Shown piece by piece: positions 39,242 through 48,791 of a stretch of DNA of 64,000 bases. Both the position numbers and the translations under genes were made by a program. The notes beneath the pieces are model-generated. The model saw only the letters and a list, made by a program, of their open reading frames with translations, searched no databases and was not told where the DNA came from. Position 1 is the first letter of the stretch. Every line of letters starts with the position of its first letter. Origin of the DNA: Enterococcus larvae (lineage in GTDB: Bacteria > Bacillota > Bacilli > Lactobacillales > Enterococcaceae); NCBI RefSeq assembly GCF_017830045.1, contig NZ_JAEDXU010000005.1, positions 1 to 64,000 on the forward strand. Direction: 5' to 3'.

Positions 39242-39994
39242 ATGAAAACTGTAAAAGTTGCGGATGTAGTTATTGGCGAAGGCTTGCCTAAAATCATTGT
39301 TCCTTTGGTAGGAAGAAAAGAAGCTGAGATACTAGCGGAAGCTAAAACATTGGCTGAGCTGGATTGCGATATTATCGAATGGCGAATTGATTTTTTTGAA
39401 GAAGTAACAAATGAGAAAAAAGTAGCAGAGCTGTCAAAACAACTAAAAGATGTTCTGAATAAACCCTTGTTGGTGACTTTCCGTACGAAAAAAGAAGGCG
39501 GCGAGCTGGAGTTGCCGGATGCGCAGTATTTCTCGATTTATGAAGAAGTGATTGCCTCTGGAAAGGCAGATTTGATTGATGTAGAGCTGTTTATGCCATC
39601 AGAAGAGTCTGCTCAGCTGATTGCCAAGGCTCATGAACAGGGTGTTAAAATAGTTATGTGCAACCATGATTTTCATGCGACGCCTGAGCAAGCTGAAATC
39701 GTCAATCGATTGAAAATGATGCAGGAAAAAAATGCAGATATTTGTAAAATTGCAGTGATGCCGCAAAGTCCTGCCGATGTGTTGACGTTGCTTGCTGCAA
39801 CTGAAGAGATGAAGCGTGAGCATGCGGATCGTCCATTGATCACCATGTCAATGGGGGCATTGGGCATGGTTAGCCGAGTGTCTGGTCAGACCTTTGGTTC
39901 AGATGCAACTTTCGGTGCCGCTGCACAAGCTTCTGCACCGGGACAGGTTCCAGTTGGAGAATTGAGAACGATCTTGAAGGTGCTAAAGCATTGA
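39242..39994 (+). CDS. aroD: Type I 3-dehydroquinate dehydratase
   Basis: 250 residues. Schiff-base Lys in 'DICKIAVMPQSPADVL' and catalytic His in 'VMCNHDFHATP' are present, with 'IEWRIDFFEE' near the N-terminus. It dehydrates 3-dehydroquinate to 3-dehydroshikimate, or runs the reverse step on imported shikimate or quinate intermediates. AAGGAG precedes the start. It follows the second MFS gene after the copy-C element, so it may have its own promoter. Confidence 0.93.
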   Translation: MKTVKVADVVIGEGLPKIIVPLVGRKEAEILAEAKTLAELDCDIIEWRIDFFEEVTNEKKVAELSKQLKDVLNKPLLVTFRTKKEGGELELPDAQYFSIYEEVIASGKADLIDVELFMPSEESAQLIAKAHEQGVKIVMCNHDFHATPEQAEIVNRLKMMQEKNADICKIAVMPQSPADVLTLLAATEEMKREHADRPLITMSMGALGMVSRVSGQTFGSDATFGAAAQASAPGQVPVGELRTILKVLKH

Positions 39995-40084
39995 GTTTTT
40001 GAAAATCCAATCTCAGTATATTTGACTGACAGGAAATAACTGCTTTGATTTATTGATGTTTTCGTGAGAAATTTGTCAAAACGA

Positions 40085-40113
40085 TTGAATTCTCATGAGA
40101 AATTTGATAGTAT
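40085..40113 (+). promoter_or_regulatory. Promoter of the leuS T-box leader
   Basis: TTGAAT, 17 nt, TAGTAT; the leader helices begin just downstream. Confidence 0.6.
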
Positions 40114-40119
40114 GAGTCT

Positions 40120-40372
40120 CGTATACGAATACAACGATGATGAGGAGTAGTAGAAAGAACTCTGTGATAGAGAGCGTATGGTTGGTGGAAATACGCACAG
40201 AAGCTTTTGAACTCGCCTTGAAGTTGCTCTTTGCTGAACATTAAGTAGGTGAAGACGGCGGCGGCTGTTAAAACGCTGGAGATTCGTCTGTGCAAGTAGC
40301 GAATGAACTTAGGTGGTACCACGTTGATTAGAACGTCCTATGGGATTTTTTCCCATGGGACTTTTTTTTATT
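40120..40372 (+). promoter_or_regulatory. Leucine T-box leader of leuS
   Basis: The T-box sequence AGGTGGTACCACG (about 40311-40323) is followed by a terminator (GTCCTATGGGA...CCCATGGGAC, T8, 40333-40370). In stem I, AGTAG and GAA flank the codon CTC at 40212-40214, giving a leucine specifier as expected before leuS. Uncharged tRNA-Leu would stabilise the antiterminator and allow readthrough. Confidence 0.9.
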
Positions 40373-40487
40373 CTAGTCGATTGTGTCAGATCAACAGCTT
40401 GAAGCTGAAGGATCGCAGCGGTTTTTAGTTTTAGAGGTTGGAGCATCATCTTTACGGCAGCAGATAAATGACAACAGGAGGAAGAAC

Positions 40488-43001
40488 ATGAATTACGATC
40501 ACAAGCAGATTGAGAAAAAATGGCAGAAGTATTGGGCGAAAAACAACCTGTTCAACACACATGATGAACCTGGAAAGAAGAAGTTTTACGCATTGGATAT
40601 GTTTCCTTATCCTTCAGGTCAAGGGCTTCATGTTGGCCATCCGGAAGGATATACAGCGACAGATATCCTATCACGTATGAAGCGAAGTCAAGGCTATAAT
40701 GTCCTGCACCCAATGGGATGGGATGCCTTTGGTTTACCAGCTGAGCAGTATGCACTGGATACAGGAAATGATCCAGCTGATTTCACGAAGAAAAACATTG
40801 AAACCTTCAAGCGTCAAATCAATTCATTAGGCTTCAGCTATGATTGGAATCGTGAAATCAATACAACAGATCCGGAATATTATAAATGGACACAATGGAT
40901 TTTTACGAAGCTGTATGAAAAAGGCTTGGCTTATGAAGCAGAAGTAGCGGTAAACTGGGTACCTGAACTAGGAACAGTTATTTCCAACGAAGAAGTTATT
41001 GATGGAAAAAGTGAACGTGGCGGATACGATGTGATCCGCAAGCCAATGCGTCAATGGATGCTGAAAATCACTGCCTATGCAGATCGCCTATTGGATGATC
41101 TGGAGCTGGTGGATTGGCCGGACAACATCAAGGAAATGCAGAAAAACTGGATCGGTCGTTCTGAAGGAGCAAACGTGACCTTCAAAATCGAAGGAACAGA
41201 TAAAGAGTTCACGGTGTTCACAACACGTCCTGATACGTTGTTTGGTGCGACTTATGCAGTAATGGCACCAGAGTTGGCATTGGTACAGGAAATCATGACA
41301 GAAGAGCAGCGTTCAAGTGTTGAAGCTTATATCGATGAGGCCTCTAAAAAATCAGAGCTGAACCGAACTGATCTTGCAAAAGAAAAAACAGGTGTATTTA
41401 CAGGAGCGTATGCAATCAATCCGGTAAATGGCGCGCGTATCCCGATTTGGATCGCTGACTATGTGTTGGCATCTTACGGAACCGGGGCAATCATGGCTGT
41501 TCCAGCCCATGATGAGCGGGATTATGAATTTGCGAAAACATTTGGTCTTGAAATTACGCCAGTAGTAGAGGGCGGCAATGTGGAAGAGGCTGTTTATACT
41601 GGTGACGGTGTTCATATCAATTCTGAATTCCTGAACGGCTTGAACAAGGAAGATGCAATCAAGAAGATGAATGAATGGCTGGAAGAGCAGGGCGTAGGTA
41701 AAAAGGAAACTAGCTATCGTCTACGTGACTGGTTGTTTTCACGTCAACGTTATTGGGGTGAACCAATTCCTGTGATCCATTGGGAAGATGGTACAACAAC
41801 GACTGTCCCAGAATCAGAGCTGCCATTGACTTTGCCGAAAACAGATGATATCAAGCCAAGCGGTACTGGTGAATCGCCACTGGCAAATATTGAAGAATGG
41901 ATCAATGTTGTCGATCCTGAAACTGGGAAGAAAGGGCGTCGTGAAACCAACACCATGCCTCAATGGGCAGGGAGTTCATGGTATCACCTGCGTTATGTCG
42001 ATCCTCATAATAAAACAGCGATTGCCGATCCTGAGAAGCTGGAACGCTGGCTTCCGGTAGATATCTACATCGGTGGAGCAGAACATGCGGTACTGCATTT
42101 GCTGTATGCACGTTTCTGGCATAAGTTCCTATATGATATCGGTGTGGTACCAACAAAAGAACCATATCAAAAGCTGTTCAACCAAGGAATGATTCTAGGA
42201 CAAAGCTTCCGAGATTCTCGCGGGGCGTTGGTTCCGACAAACATGGTTGAAAAACGTGATGGTGTATGGGTGAATATCGAAACAGGAGAACAACTGGAAG
42301 AAGCTCCGGCGAAAATGAGTAAATCATTGAAGAATGTCGTGAATCCCGATGATGTGATCGAGAAATACGGAGCGGATACACTTCGCATGTACGAAATGTT
42401 CATGGGACCATTGGAAGCAGCGATTGCTTGGAGTGAGAATGGATTGGAAGGAAGCCGTAAATTCTTGGATCGTGTATGGCGTCTGATCGTAGACGAGGAT
42501 GGAAAAATGCGTGATCGTATCACAACGATGAATGATGACAAACTGACAAAAGTTTACCATCAAACAGTGAAGAAGGTTACGGAGGATTACGAACAGCTTC
42601 ATTTCAATACAGCTATCTCGCAATTGATGGTCTTCGTGAATGAAGCCAACAAGGCAGAGGTACTTCCTTATGAATACGTCGAAGGCTTTGTTCAACTACT
42701 TGCACCAATCGCACCACACATTAGTGAAGAGCTATGGTCGATTCTTGGTAATGACGAAAGTCTGACATATGTACCGTGGCCGACTTATGATGAAAGCAAA
42801 TTGGTGGAAGATGAGATTGAAGTTGTTTTCCAAGTAAATGGTAAAGTGAGAGACAAAGCAACTGTTGCTAGAGGCTTGAGCAAGGAAGAGCTTGAAGCAC
42901 AAGCAAAAGCGTCAGAACATATGAAACCATTCCTTGAAGGAAAGACGATTCGCAAAGTAATCGTGATTCCAGATAAGCTGGTCAATATTGTTGCGAATTA
43001 A
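40488..43001 (+). CDS. leuS: Leucyl-tRNA synthetase
   Basis: 837 residues, charging tRNA-Leu. HIGH-type motif 'HVGHPEGY', the editing domain insertion in the middle, and '[13 protein letters not shown]' are all present. Start at 40488 with AGGAGGAAG just before; the frame is open 105 nt upstream into the leader. Controlled by the leucine T-box (40120-40372). Confidence 0.97.
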   Translation: MNYDHKQIEKKWQKYWAKNNLFNTHDEPGKKKFYALDMFPYPSGQGLHVGHPEGYTATDILSRMKRSQGYNVLHPMGWDAFGLPAEQYALDTGNDPADFTKKNIETFKRQINSLGFSYDWNREINTTDPEYYKWTQWIFTKLYEKGLAYEAEVAVNWVPELGTVISNEEVIDGKSERGGYDVIRKPMRQWMLKITAYADRLLDDLELVDWPDNIKEMQKNWIGRSEGANVTFKIEGTDKEFTVFTTRPDTLFGATYAVMAPELALVQEIMTEEQRSSVEAYIDEASKKSELNRTDLAKEKTGVFTGAYAINPVNGARIPIWIADYVLASYGTGAIMAVPAHDERDYEFAKTFGLEITPVVEGGNVEEAVYTGDGVHINSEFLNGLNKEDAIKKMNEWLEEQGVGKKETSYRLRDWLFSRQRYWGEPIPVIHWEDGTTTTVPESELPLTLPKTDDIKPSGTGESPLANIEEWINVVDPETGKKGRRETNTMPQWAGSSWYHLRYVDPHNKTAIADPEKLERWLPVDIYIGGAEHAVLHLLYARFWHKFLYDIGVVPTKEPYQKLFNQGMILGQSFRDSRGALVPTNMVEKRDGVWVNIETGEQLEEAPAKMSKSLKNVVNPDDVIEKYGADTLRMYEMFMGPLEAAIAWSENGLEGSRKFLDRVWRLIVDEDGKMRDRITTMNDDKLTKVYHQTVKKVTEDYEQLHFNTAISQLMVFVNEANKAEVLPYEYVEGFVQLLAPIAPHISEELWSILGNDESLTYVPWPTYDESKLVEDEIEVVFQVNGKVRDKATVARGLSKEELEAQAKASEHMKPFLEGKTIRKVIVIPDKLVNIVAN

Positions 43002-43010
43002 CTAGAAAAT

Positions 43011-43054
43011 GAAGAAGCAGTGTAGGGGATTCAACCTATCTGCTTCTTTTTTTT
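43011..43054 (+). terminator. Terminator after leuS
   Basis: GAAGCAG / CTGCTTC hairpin with T8. Confidence 0.8.
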
Positions 43055-43122
43055 GGTCTGGACGCTACAAAAAAAATACCCTATAATAAGCAAAATAATA
43101 AAAGTAGAGAAGGAGACAAAGA

Positions 43123-43524
43123 ATGCAGGGAATCAGCCATATGACCTTCATCGTTCATGATCTGGACAAAGCCGCTCATTTTTTTAAAACAATATTTTCA
43201 GCAGTAGAAGTCTATTCAAGTGGGCAGGATACTTTTTCAGTAGCTCGAGAAAAATTCTTTTTGATTGGTGAGTTGTGGATTGCAATCATGGAGGGGGAAA
43301 GCTTACCGACGAAAACCTACAATCATATTGCCTTCAAAATCGATTCGACTGAAGTGGACGATTATTTGGAAAGGATCAGCTCTTTAGGTTTGGAAATCAA
43401 GGACGGCCGTGTGCGAGTTACTGGGGAAGGGCAGTCCATTTATTTCTATGACCATGACAAGCATTTGTTTGAACTGCACACAGGTACTTTGGAGGAACGC
43501 TTGAATCGATATAGACAAAGGTAG
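43123..43524 (+). CDS. fosX: FosX-type fosfomycin hydrolase
   Basis: 133-residue vicinal-oxygen-chelate enzyme that opens the epoxide of fosfomycin with water. The likely manganese ligands are His6 ('GISHMTF'), His68 ('YNHIAF') and Glu117 ('LFELHTG'). Glu43 in 'AREKFF' lines up with the Glu that acts as general base in Listeria FosX and separates this class from the thiol-using FosA/FosB. 'SIYFYDHDKHLFELH' and 'GTLEERL' also match FosX. It stands alone between leuS and the ABC-F gene, as an intrinsic chromosomal gene. Confidence 0.9.
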   Translation: MQGISHMTFIVHDLDKAAHFFKTIFSAVEVYSSGQDTFSVAREKFFLIGELWIAIMEGESLPTKTYNHIAFKIDSTEVDDYLERISSLGLEIKDGRVRVTGEGQSIYFYDHDKHLFELHTGTLEERLNRYRQR

Positions 43525-43586
43525 ATTGCGAAGAAGATCGCTTCATGATACAATAACAAAAAAGAACAAGGTGGTGAGTAAGCGTG

Positions 43587-43718
43587 ATGGTCGTTATGTC
43601 AAAAATAACATATAGAGTTTTTGATTTTTTAGGTTTCATTTATTTTTGCTATAACATTATTTCCGATTTTTTCCTTCAAGGCATCAGTGTGTCCAAAAAT
43701 GAAGAAAAAATCAAATAA
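43587..43718 (+). CDS. Possible small membrane peptide
   Basis: 43 codons from ATG at 43587, after GGTGGTGAG. The predicted peptide has a hydrophobic aromatic stretch (residues about 10-30) and a charged end. I do not recognise it. It could be chance. Confidence 0.3.
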   Translation: MVVMSKITYRVFDFLGFIYFCYNIISDFFLQGISVSKNEEKIK

Positions 43719-43741
43719 AGAGACCATTCAGACTTATTCAT

Positions 43742-43806
43742 ATGAATTCTATAGATGAATTAAATAACACGTAAGTCATGGGTATTATTTCCTGTGGCTT
43801 TTTTTA
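43742..43806 (+). promoter_or_regulatory. Leader peptide and attenuator before the ABC-F gene
   Basis: A 10-codon frame (MNSIDELNNT, 43742-43774) ends exactly where a terminator-like hairpin begins (AGTCATGGG / TCCTGTGGCT, with T7 by 43806). Ribosomes stalled on such a leader by an antibiotic could stop the hairpin forming, as known for several ABC-F resistance genes. The ribosome site of the leader is weak. Confidence 0.5.
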
Positions 43807-43861
43807 TTAGAGTATTTACTCGATTCCTGTAGCAAGGCTGAATGGCAGGAAGAGGAAAAAA

Positions 43862-45469
43862 ATGTTGATTCAATTACAAGGAATAGAAAAAAATTATAGT
43901 ACGTATCCATTATTTGAAAATGTAAGCTTGAAGGTTGAAAAAGGGGAACGGATCGGTATCGTTGGAACGAACGGTTCCGGGAAGTCCACAATTCTAAAAA
44001 TGATCGTTGGGTTAGAAGCTCCGGATAAAGGAACAATCAGTATTCAAAAAAATACGGCAGTGGGCTATCTGGCACAGGTTCCTGAGCCGGAACAGAAAAT
44101 CGTGCGTGAATATCTACTTGCGTCCTTTGAAGCAGTCAATCATCTGCAAAAACAGCTGAAGGTGCTGGAACAGCAAATGTGTGATCCGGACGGGGATTTG
44201 GATAAAACACTGGCTCGTTATGGAAAAGTGCAGGAGGAGTTTGAAGCAGCAGGCGGTTATGAGATCGAAAGTCGACTGGAAATGATCACCAATGGGTTGG
44301 CTGTCGCTCATTTATTAGAGCAATCCTTTGCTGATCTTAGCGGTGGGGAGCAGACGATCATCAACTTGGCACGTATTCTTTTACAGCAAAAGGATCTTCT
44401 CTTGTTGGACGAACCAACAAACCATCTTGATGTTCAGCGGATTCGTTGGTTGGAAGGTTATCTGGTTCATGAAAAAACAGCCTGCATCATCGTTTCCCAT
44501 GACCGTCAGTTTTTGAATAATGTGGTGGAAAAGATCGTTGAAATAGAGGATGGTCAGGCATGGGCCTATCCTGGGAACTATTCAGCATATAAAGAGCAAA
44601 AAGAGGCACGTCTGGAAAAGCTTCGAAAAGACTTTGCTGAGCAGCAGAAGGAAATTCAGAAGATGAAGCTGGCGATTCGCAGATTTCGACAGTGGGGACA
44701 CGAAGGAGATAATGAAAAGTTCTTCAAGAAGGCCAAACAGCTGGAGCGCCGACTGGAAAAAATCCAAAAGATTGCGAAGCCGAAGGATGACAGCAATAAG
44801 CTGGGAAACAAGAATTTTCAACAGGCAGATCGTTCTGGAAAAGAGGTTCTTTTAGGAAAAGGAATCCAAAAGAGCTATGCCTCTCGTACCTTATTCAAAG
44901 AAAGTGGTTTTTCGATTTACTGGAAAGAGCGTCTGGCAATCATTGGCGAAAATGGTGCAGGAAAGACGACCTTGATGCGACTGATCATGGAAAATGAAAA
45001 GCTGGATGAAGGAGAAATGAAGCTGGGAAGTAAGGTAGTCATTGGCTATCTGCCTCAGATGATTGAATTTGAGCAGCCGCAGCGAACGATTTTACAGGAA
45101 TTTATGTATGAATGTTCTTTAGGCGAACAGGAAAGTCGCCGTATATTGGCGGGCTATTCCTTTTATAAGGATGATGTGATGACTCAACTGCGTTTCTTAA
45201 GCGGTGGGGAAAAGGTACGGTTGGAATTGGCTAAGCTGATGCAGAAAGAAGTGAATTTTCTCTTGCTGGATGAACCGACGAATCATCTAGATATTGAAAC
45301 GAGAGAGGAAATAGAAGAAATTCTGGAAGAGTTTGAGGGAACATTATTAACGGTTTCCCACGACCGCTTCTTTCTTGAGAAAATGTTTCAGCACTTTTTG
45401 GTGATCGATCAACAGCGAGTCACTAAGGTAACTGGAAGCTACTCAGGCGTATCAACAGTAGAGAACTAA
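43862..45469 (+). CDS. ABC-F family ribosome-associated ATPase
   Basis: 535 residues, two ATPase domains and no membrane segments. First domain: Walker A 'GTNGSGKST', signature 'LSGGEQT', Walker B 'LLLLDEPTNHLD'. Second: 'GENGAGKTT', 'LSGGEKV', 'FLLLDEPTNHLD'. The linker between them (about 235-310) is long, basic and helical, as in ribosome-protecting members. ABC-F proteins act in translation, and some free ribosomes of antibiotics; the upstream attenuator supports the latter, but I cannot assign a drug class. Confidence 0.88.
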   Translation: MLIQLQGIEKNYSTYPLFENVSLKVEKGERIGIVGTNGSGKSTILKMIVGLEAPDKGTISIQKNTAVGYLAQVPEPEQKIVREYLLASFEAVNHLQKQLKVLEQQMCDPDGDLDKTLARYGKVQEEFEAAGGYEIESRLEMITNGLAVAHLLEQSFADLSGGEQTIINLARILLQQKDLLLLDEPTNHLDVQRIRWLEGYLVHEKTACIIVSHDRQFLNNVVEKIVEIEDGQAWAYPGNYSAYKEQKEARLEKLRKDFAEQQKEIQKMKLAIRRFRQWGHEGDNEKFFKKAKQLERRLEKIQKIAKPKDDSNKLGNKNFQQADRSGKEVLLGKGIQKSYASRTLFKESGFSIYWKERLAIIGENGAGKTTLMRLIMENEKLDEGEMKLGSKVVIGYLPQMIEFEQPQRTILQEFMYECSLGEQESRRILAGYSFYKDDVMTQLRFLSGGEKVRLELAKLMQKEVNFLLLDEPTNHLDIETREEIEEILEEFEGTLLTVSHDRFFLEKMFQHFLVIDQQRVTKVTGSYSGVSTVEN

Positions 45470-45546
45470 TCGTATGCTGCAAATAGAATCAAAGCCAAAA
45501 CAGCTGGGTCAACTCATTTAAAATGAGCTGGTCCAGCTGTTTCTGT

Positions 45547-46371
45547 TTATTTTTTGATGGCAGTTACATCTTCTCCAAACCATTTCTCAGAAATCCTTGC
45601 CAGCTCACCGTTTTCACGGAGTGCGAGGAAGGCTGCGTTGATTTTTTCTGCCAGCTGAGGGTCTGTTTTGCGAATACCGACGGCAAATGTTTCACTTTCA
45701 AACCCGCCGGCTATAATAGAATAATCAGCCAAATTATCTTCATGTGAAAGGTAGTAATTTGCATACACACGGTCAATCAGAAGCCCATCGATTCGTCCGC
45801 TTTTTAAATCCATAAAGGCCTCATTGAAGCCGTCATACAGTATAGGGGTCTGATCTTTTACGTAGTTTTTTAAGATTTCCGGCTGGTCTTCAAAGCTGTG
45901 ATAACCGGAAGAACCGTTTTGTGCACCAAGAATTTTTCCCTTCATGTCTGAAAATTGATCGATCCCGTTTTTCTTAAGGGAAACAACGACCTGTTCATTT
46001 TTCATGTAATCATCACTGAATAGTACTTTTTCTTCTCGTTCTGCTGTTTTGGAATAACCATTCCAGATGAGATCGATTGTCTGATTTTGCAGCTCATTTT
46101 CCTTCATGGACCAATCGATTGGTTGAAAATCGACTTCGATCCCATAGAGGTCAAATACAGCTTTGGCAAGGTCAACATCAAATCCGATGATCTCACCGGC
46201 TTTGTTTTGAAACCCCATCGGAACAAAGGAATCATCCAGTCCGACAATCACCCGTTTTTCCTCTTCGATTCGGTTCCACTGGTCGGTATCTGATTTTTTA
46301 CGGCCGCAGCCGGCACTTAGAAAAAGGAGCAGGATGGTTGGCAACAGCCAGTATAAGTTCTTTTTCATCAA
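45547..46371 (-). CDS. Amino-acid ABC transporter, substrate-binding lipoprotein
   Basis: 274 residues, SBP_bac_3 family. Lipobox 'LLFLSAGCG' sets the lipid-anchored Cys. The binding motif 'VGLDDSFVPMGFQNKAGEIIGFDVDLAKA' (about 43-71) is typical of polar or basic amino-acid binders. Last of three genes (permease, ATPase, binding protein) behind two T-boxes. The His codon in one T-box suggests histidine as substrate (inference). Confidence 0.9.
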   Translation of the reverse strand: MMKKNLYWLLPTILLLFLSAGCGRKKSDTDQWNRIEEEKRVIVGLDDSFVPMGFQNKAGEIIGFDVDLAKAVFDLYGIEVDFQPIDWSMKENELQNQTIDLIWNGYSKTAEREEKVLFSDDYMKNEQVVVSLKKNGIDQFSDMKGKILGAQNGSSGYHSFEDQPEILKNYVKDQTPILYDGFNEAFMDLKSGRIDGLLIDRVYANYYLSHEDNLADYSIIAGGFESETFAVGIRKTDPQLAEKINAAFLALRENGELARISEKWFGEDVTAIKK

Positions 46372-46382
46372 AGGACTCCTTT

Positions 46383-47018
46383 CTATTGGACGGGGGCGAC
46401 AGTCAATAATTGATCAGCAATATTTTCTGCAAACTGCATATCATGGGTAACAACGATTTGTGTGATGCCTTGTTCCTTCAAGCCGAGAATCACTTCTTCT
46501 ACCTGTTGGCGCAGCTCAGGGTCTAATGCACTGGTGGGTTCATCGTAGCCCAATACCTTAGGCTTCATAGCTAAAGCTCTTGCTAATGCTACCCGTTGTT
46601 TTTGACCACCGGATAACTGATAAGGATAGAGCGATTCTTTTCCGGCTAAGCCGAATTTATCAAGTAAATCGAGTGCTTCATCCACACTCTCTTGTTTTGC
46701 CTGCTTCAAAGATAGAACAGGAGCAAGTGTAATATTGTCAAGAACAGAGAGGTGTGGGAATAATTGGAAATCCTGAAAAACGATCCCGACAACCTGATCA
46801 GCATTATCCATAGCCACTGGATCAAATGACGTGCCATCAATCAATAATTCTCCGGAATCAATGGTTTCTAAGCCGGCAAGGCATCGCAGTAACGTTGTTT
46901 TCCCGCCGCCGGAGGGTCCGACAATTGTCAGGATTTCTCCATCTGGTATATCAAGGCTCAAACGATCGATGATCGTTCGTCCGTCAAAGCTCTTGGTTAA
47001 GTTTTTTATCGTCAACAT
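46383..47018 (-). CDS. Amino-acid ABC transporter, ATPase
   Basis: 211 residues. Walker A 'GPSGGGKTT', signature 'LSGGQKQR', Walker B 'VLGYDEPTSALD', switch His in 'VVTHDMQFA'. Start at 47018 rather than 47024, because AGGAGG is only 3 nt before the upstream ATG. It couples ATP hydrolysis to the permease encoded just upstream. Confidence 0.93.
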   Translation of the reverse strand: MLTIKNLTKSFDGRTIIDRLSLDIPDGEILTIVGPSGGGKTTLLRCLAGLETIDSGELLIDGTSFDPVAMDNADQVVGIVFQDFQLFPHLSVLDNITLAPVLSLKQAKQESVDEALDLLDKFGLAGKESLYPYQLSGGQKQRVALARALAMKPKVLGYDEPTSALDPELRQQVEEVILGLKEQGITQIVVTHDMQFAENIADQLLTVAPVQ

Positions 47019-47034
47019 ACGCATTTCCTCCTGA

Positions 47035-47676
47035 TTATCTATAGTATTGGTAATATTTTTCGATTTTTTTTGAAAGCAAAGTCAATACTGCGGTGAACAG
47101 CAGATAGATGACCCCAACCAGAGCAAGCGGTAAAATCGTCACATCTCTACTCATAGCAATCTTCCCTGCTCTCAGTAAATCGCCAAGACCAAGAACATAG
47201 ATGAGGGACGTATCCTTGACTAAGTTGATGACCTCATTGCCAATCGAAGGTAAAACGATTTTGATCACCTGAGGCAAAATGATTTTTTGAATCGTCTGCA
47301 GCTTTGTCAAACGCAAAACCTTAGCTGCTTCGTATTGCCCTTGTGGAATCGATTGAATACCGCCGCGAAAAATTTCTGCGAAATAAGCGGCATAATTAAG
47401 AATAAATGCAAATAGTGCAGCGTCATAACGCTCAAATACAATGCCTATCAAAGGCAGTCCATAGAAGACAAAAATCAGCTGCAATAATAATGGCGTTCCC
47501 CGCATCAGCCATATATATACATTGATCAGGTACGTCAGTGGTTTGAAGCGTGTCTGTAAACCAAAGGCAACTAAAACGCCTAGTGGAATCGAACCAAGTA
47601 AAGTAAAGATAAACACTTTGATTGTCATCCCGGCTCCGCTTAGTAAAGCGGGCAAAATTTCCCATACATAATCCAT
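47035..47676 (-). CDS. Amino-acid ABC transporter, permease
   Basis: 213 residues with about five membrane segments and the HisM/GlnP-type coupling loop 'EIFRGGIQSIPQGQYEAAKVL'. First gene of the transporter operon; transcription comes from the T-box leaders at 47815-48430. Confidence 0.93.
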   Translation of the reverse strand: MDYVWEILPALLSGAGMTIKVFIFTLLGSIPLGVLVAFGLQTRFKPLTYLINVYIWLMRGTPLLLQLIFVFYGLPLIGIVFERYDAALFAFILNYAAYFAEIFRGGIQSIPQGQYEAAKVLRLTKLQTIQKIILPQVIKIVLPSIGNEVINLVKDTSLIYVLGLGDLLRAGKIAMSRDVTILPLALVGVIYLLFTAVLTLLSKKIEKYYQYYR

Positions 47677-47814
47677 CTTACATCCTCCAATATCTTTTGA
47701 TATCTATTCGTTGAAATGAGTGGTAGGAATCCTTCCTCTCATAAAAACCAAAATCATCGTATTTCTAAAATGGGCATCTGTCTTTGTGCTCCAGCAGCAT
47801 CAATGCTTCCGAAA

Positions 47815-48090
47815 AATAAAAAAACCCCCTCGGCATAACTGCCAAGAGGACGATAGACCGTGGTTCCACCTCAATTTACTGCTGTCTTGCGAGAGCAGTC
47901 TCGTGAGCATTCAAATAGGCGAATGCTTCCTCAGGTAACGGTGAGTGCCGCAGCTTCCTACTGTTTTATGTTCAGAAGCTGACGGGTACAGATGTGTTCT
48001 CCATTGGTTTTCAGATGCTTCTCTCAGCGAATGAAGCATTCTCTTTTCAGAAAAGTGACAATGGCTACTTGTTCTGTCCATTTGTTTTTA
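47815..48090 (-). promoter_or_regulatory. T-box leader 1 (proximal), histidine specifier
   Basis: On the minus strand AGGTGGAACCACG (47860-47872) is followed by a terminator (47815-47851). In stem I the loop-E pair AGTAG/GAA is followed by CAC (47994-47996) and a purine, a His specifier. Located directly before the amino-acid transporter operon. Confidence 0.85.
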
Positions 48091-48147
48091 CTTATATGCT
48101 GGAATCAGTTTGACATGGTTAGCTTTCGGACATGTCTTGAATAAAAT

Positions 48148-48407
48148 AAAAAAGTCCTTTGGCATATATAATGCCAAAGGACGAAGTATCGTGGTTCCAC
48201 CTTTGTTTACTGCTATCTCACGATAACAGCCTCGTAAAGTCTTAGACTTTCTGCTGTAACGGGCGCACCCGGATATACCTACTAGTCATTCAGTACACCA
48301 ACTCCCAGATGTGGTTCACTTTGATTTGTATCTTCTTTCAGCGACCGAAGACTCTCTACTGACAAATCATCAAGCTACTCTTCTGTTCTTTGTTTTTTAT
48401 TACTTTA
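48148..48407 (-). promoter_or_regulatory. T-box leader 2 (distal)
   Basis: A second AGGTGGAACCACG (48191-48203, minus strand) and terminator GTCCTTTGGCAT/ATGCCAAAGGAC (48154-48182). Stem I reads GAACCACA at the specifier; aligned with leader 1 it gives CAC (48311-48313) after one extra C, but CCA would follow strictly from position. The amino acid is therefore His or, less likely, Pro. Confidence 0.82.
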
Positions 48408-48430
48408 TCATCGGACTCGGATTCTGTCAA
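48402..48430 (-). promoter_or_regulatory. Promoter of the tandem T-box transcript
   Basis: Minus-strand TTGACA (48425-48430), 17 nt, TAAAGT (48402-48407), just ahead of leader 2. Confidence 0.7.
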
Positions 48431-48791
48431 CTGGAAAATATGGTAAAATATCAGGCATATAAGTTAAGCATTCAATTCTTTTCAGGTAAAATAGTAGGAA
48501 GAGCAAGAACAAAAATGCTTTTGTGACGTTCTTAACTTTTTACTTTTTCAAGGTGACTCTGTCATTTTGTTAGCAACGGATAAGTAGATAAAACAATGAG
48601 GAGCTTTTGAAAAAGGTTGTTCCGAAAGTGAACTGGTCTGAAAAGTGAGTGGGCTATACGAAAATGGATTATCTGCAGTGTTTCTATATTCTGATTCGTT
48701 CGGAAGGGGCAGCTTTTGGATCACCGGTTATTTGAATTTTGGATACATACAAGAGAATGGGATGAGTGAATCATTCTAAGGAGGAGAGGGA
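48431..48791 (+). other. Upstream region of the second oppA
   Basis: Between the divergent T-box promoter and the second oppA gene. Only a GGAGGAGAGG ribosome site at the end is recognisable; no clear promoter pair, hairpin or open frame was seen. Confidence 0.4.

Noticed and set aside
40383-40487. N-terminal extension of leuS
   Set aside because: It overlaps the T-box leader exit and lies upstream of the AGGAGG site used by the ATG at 40488, where normal LeuRS sequence begins.
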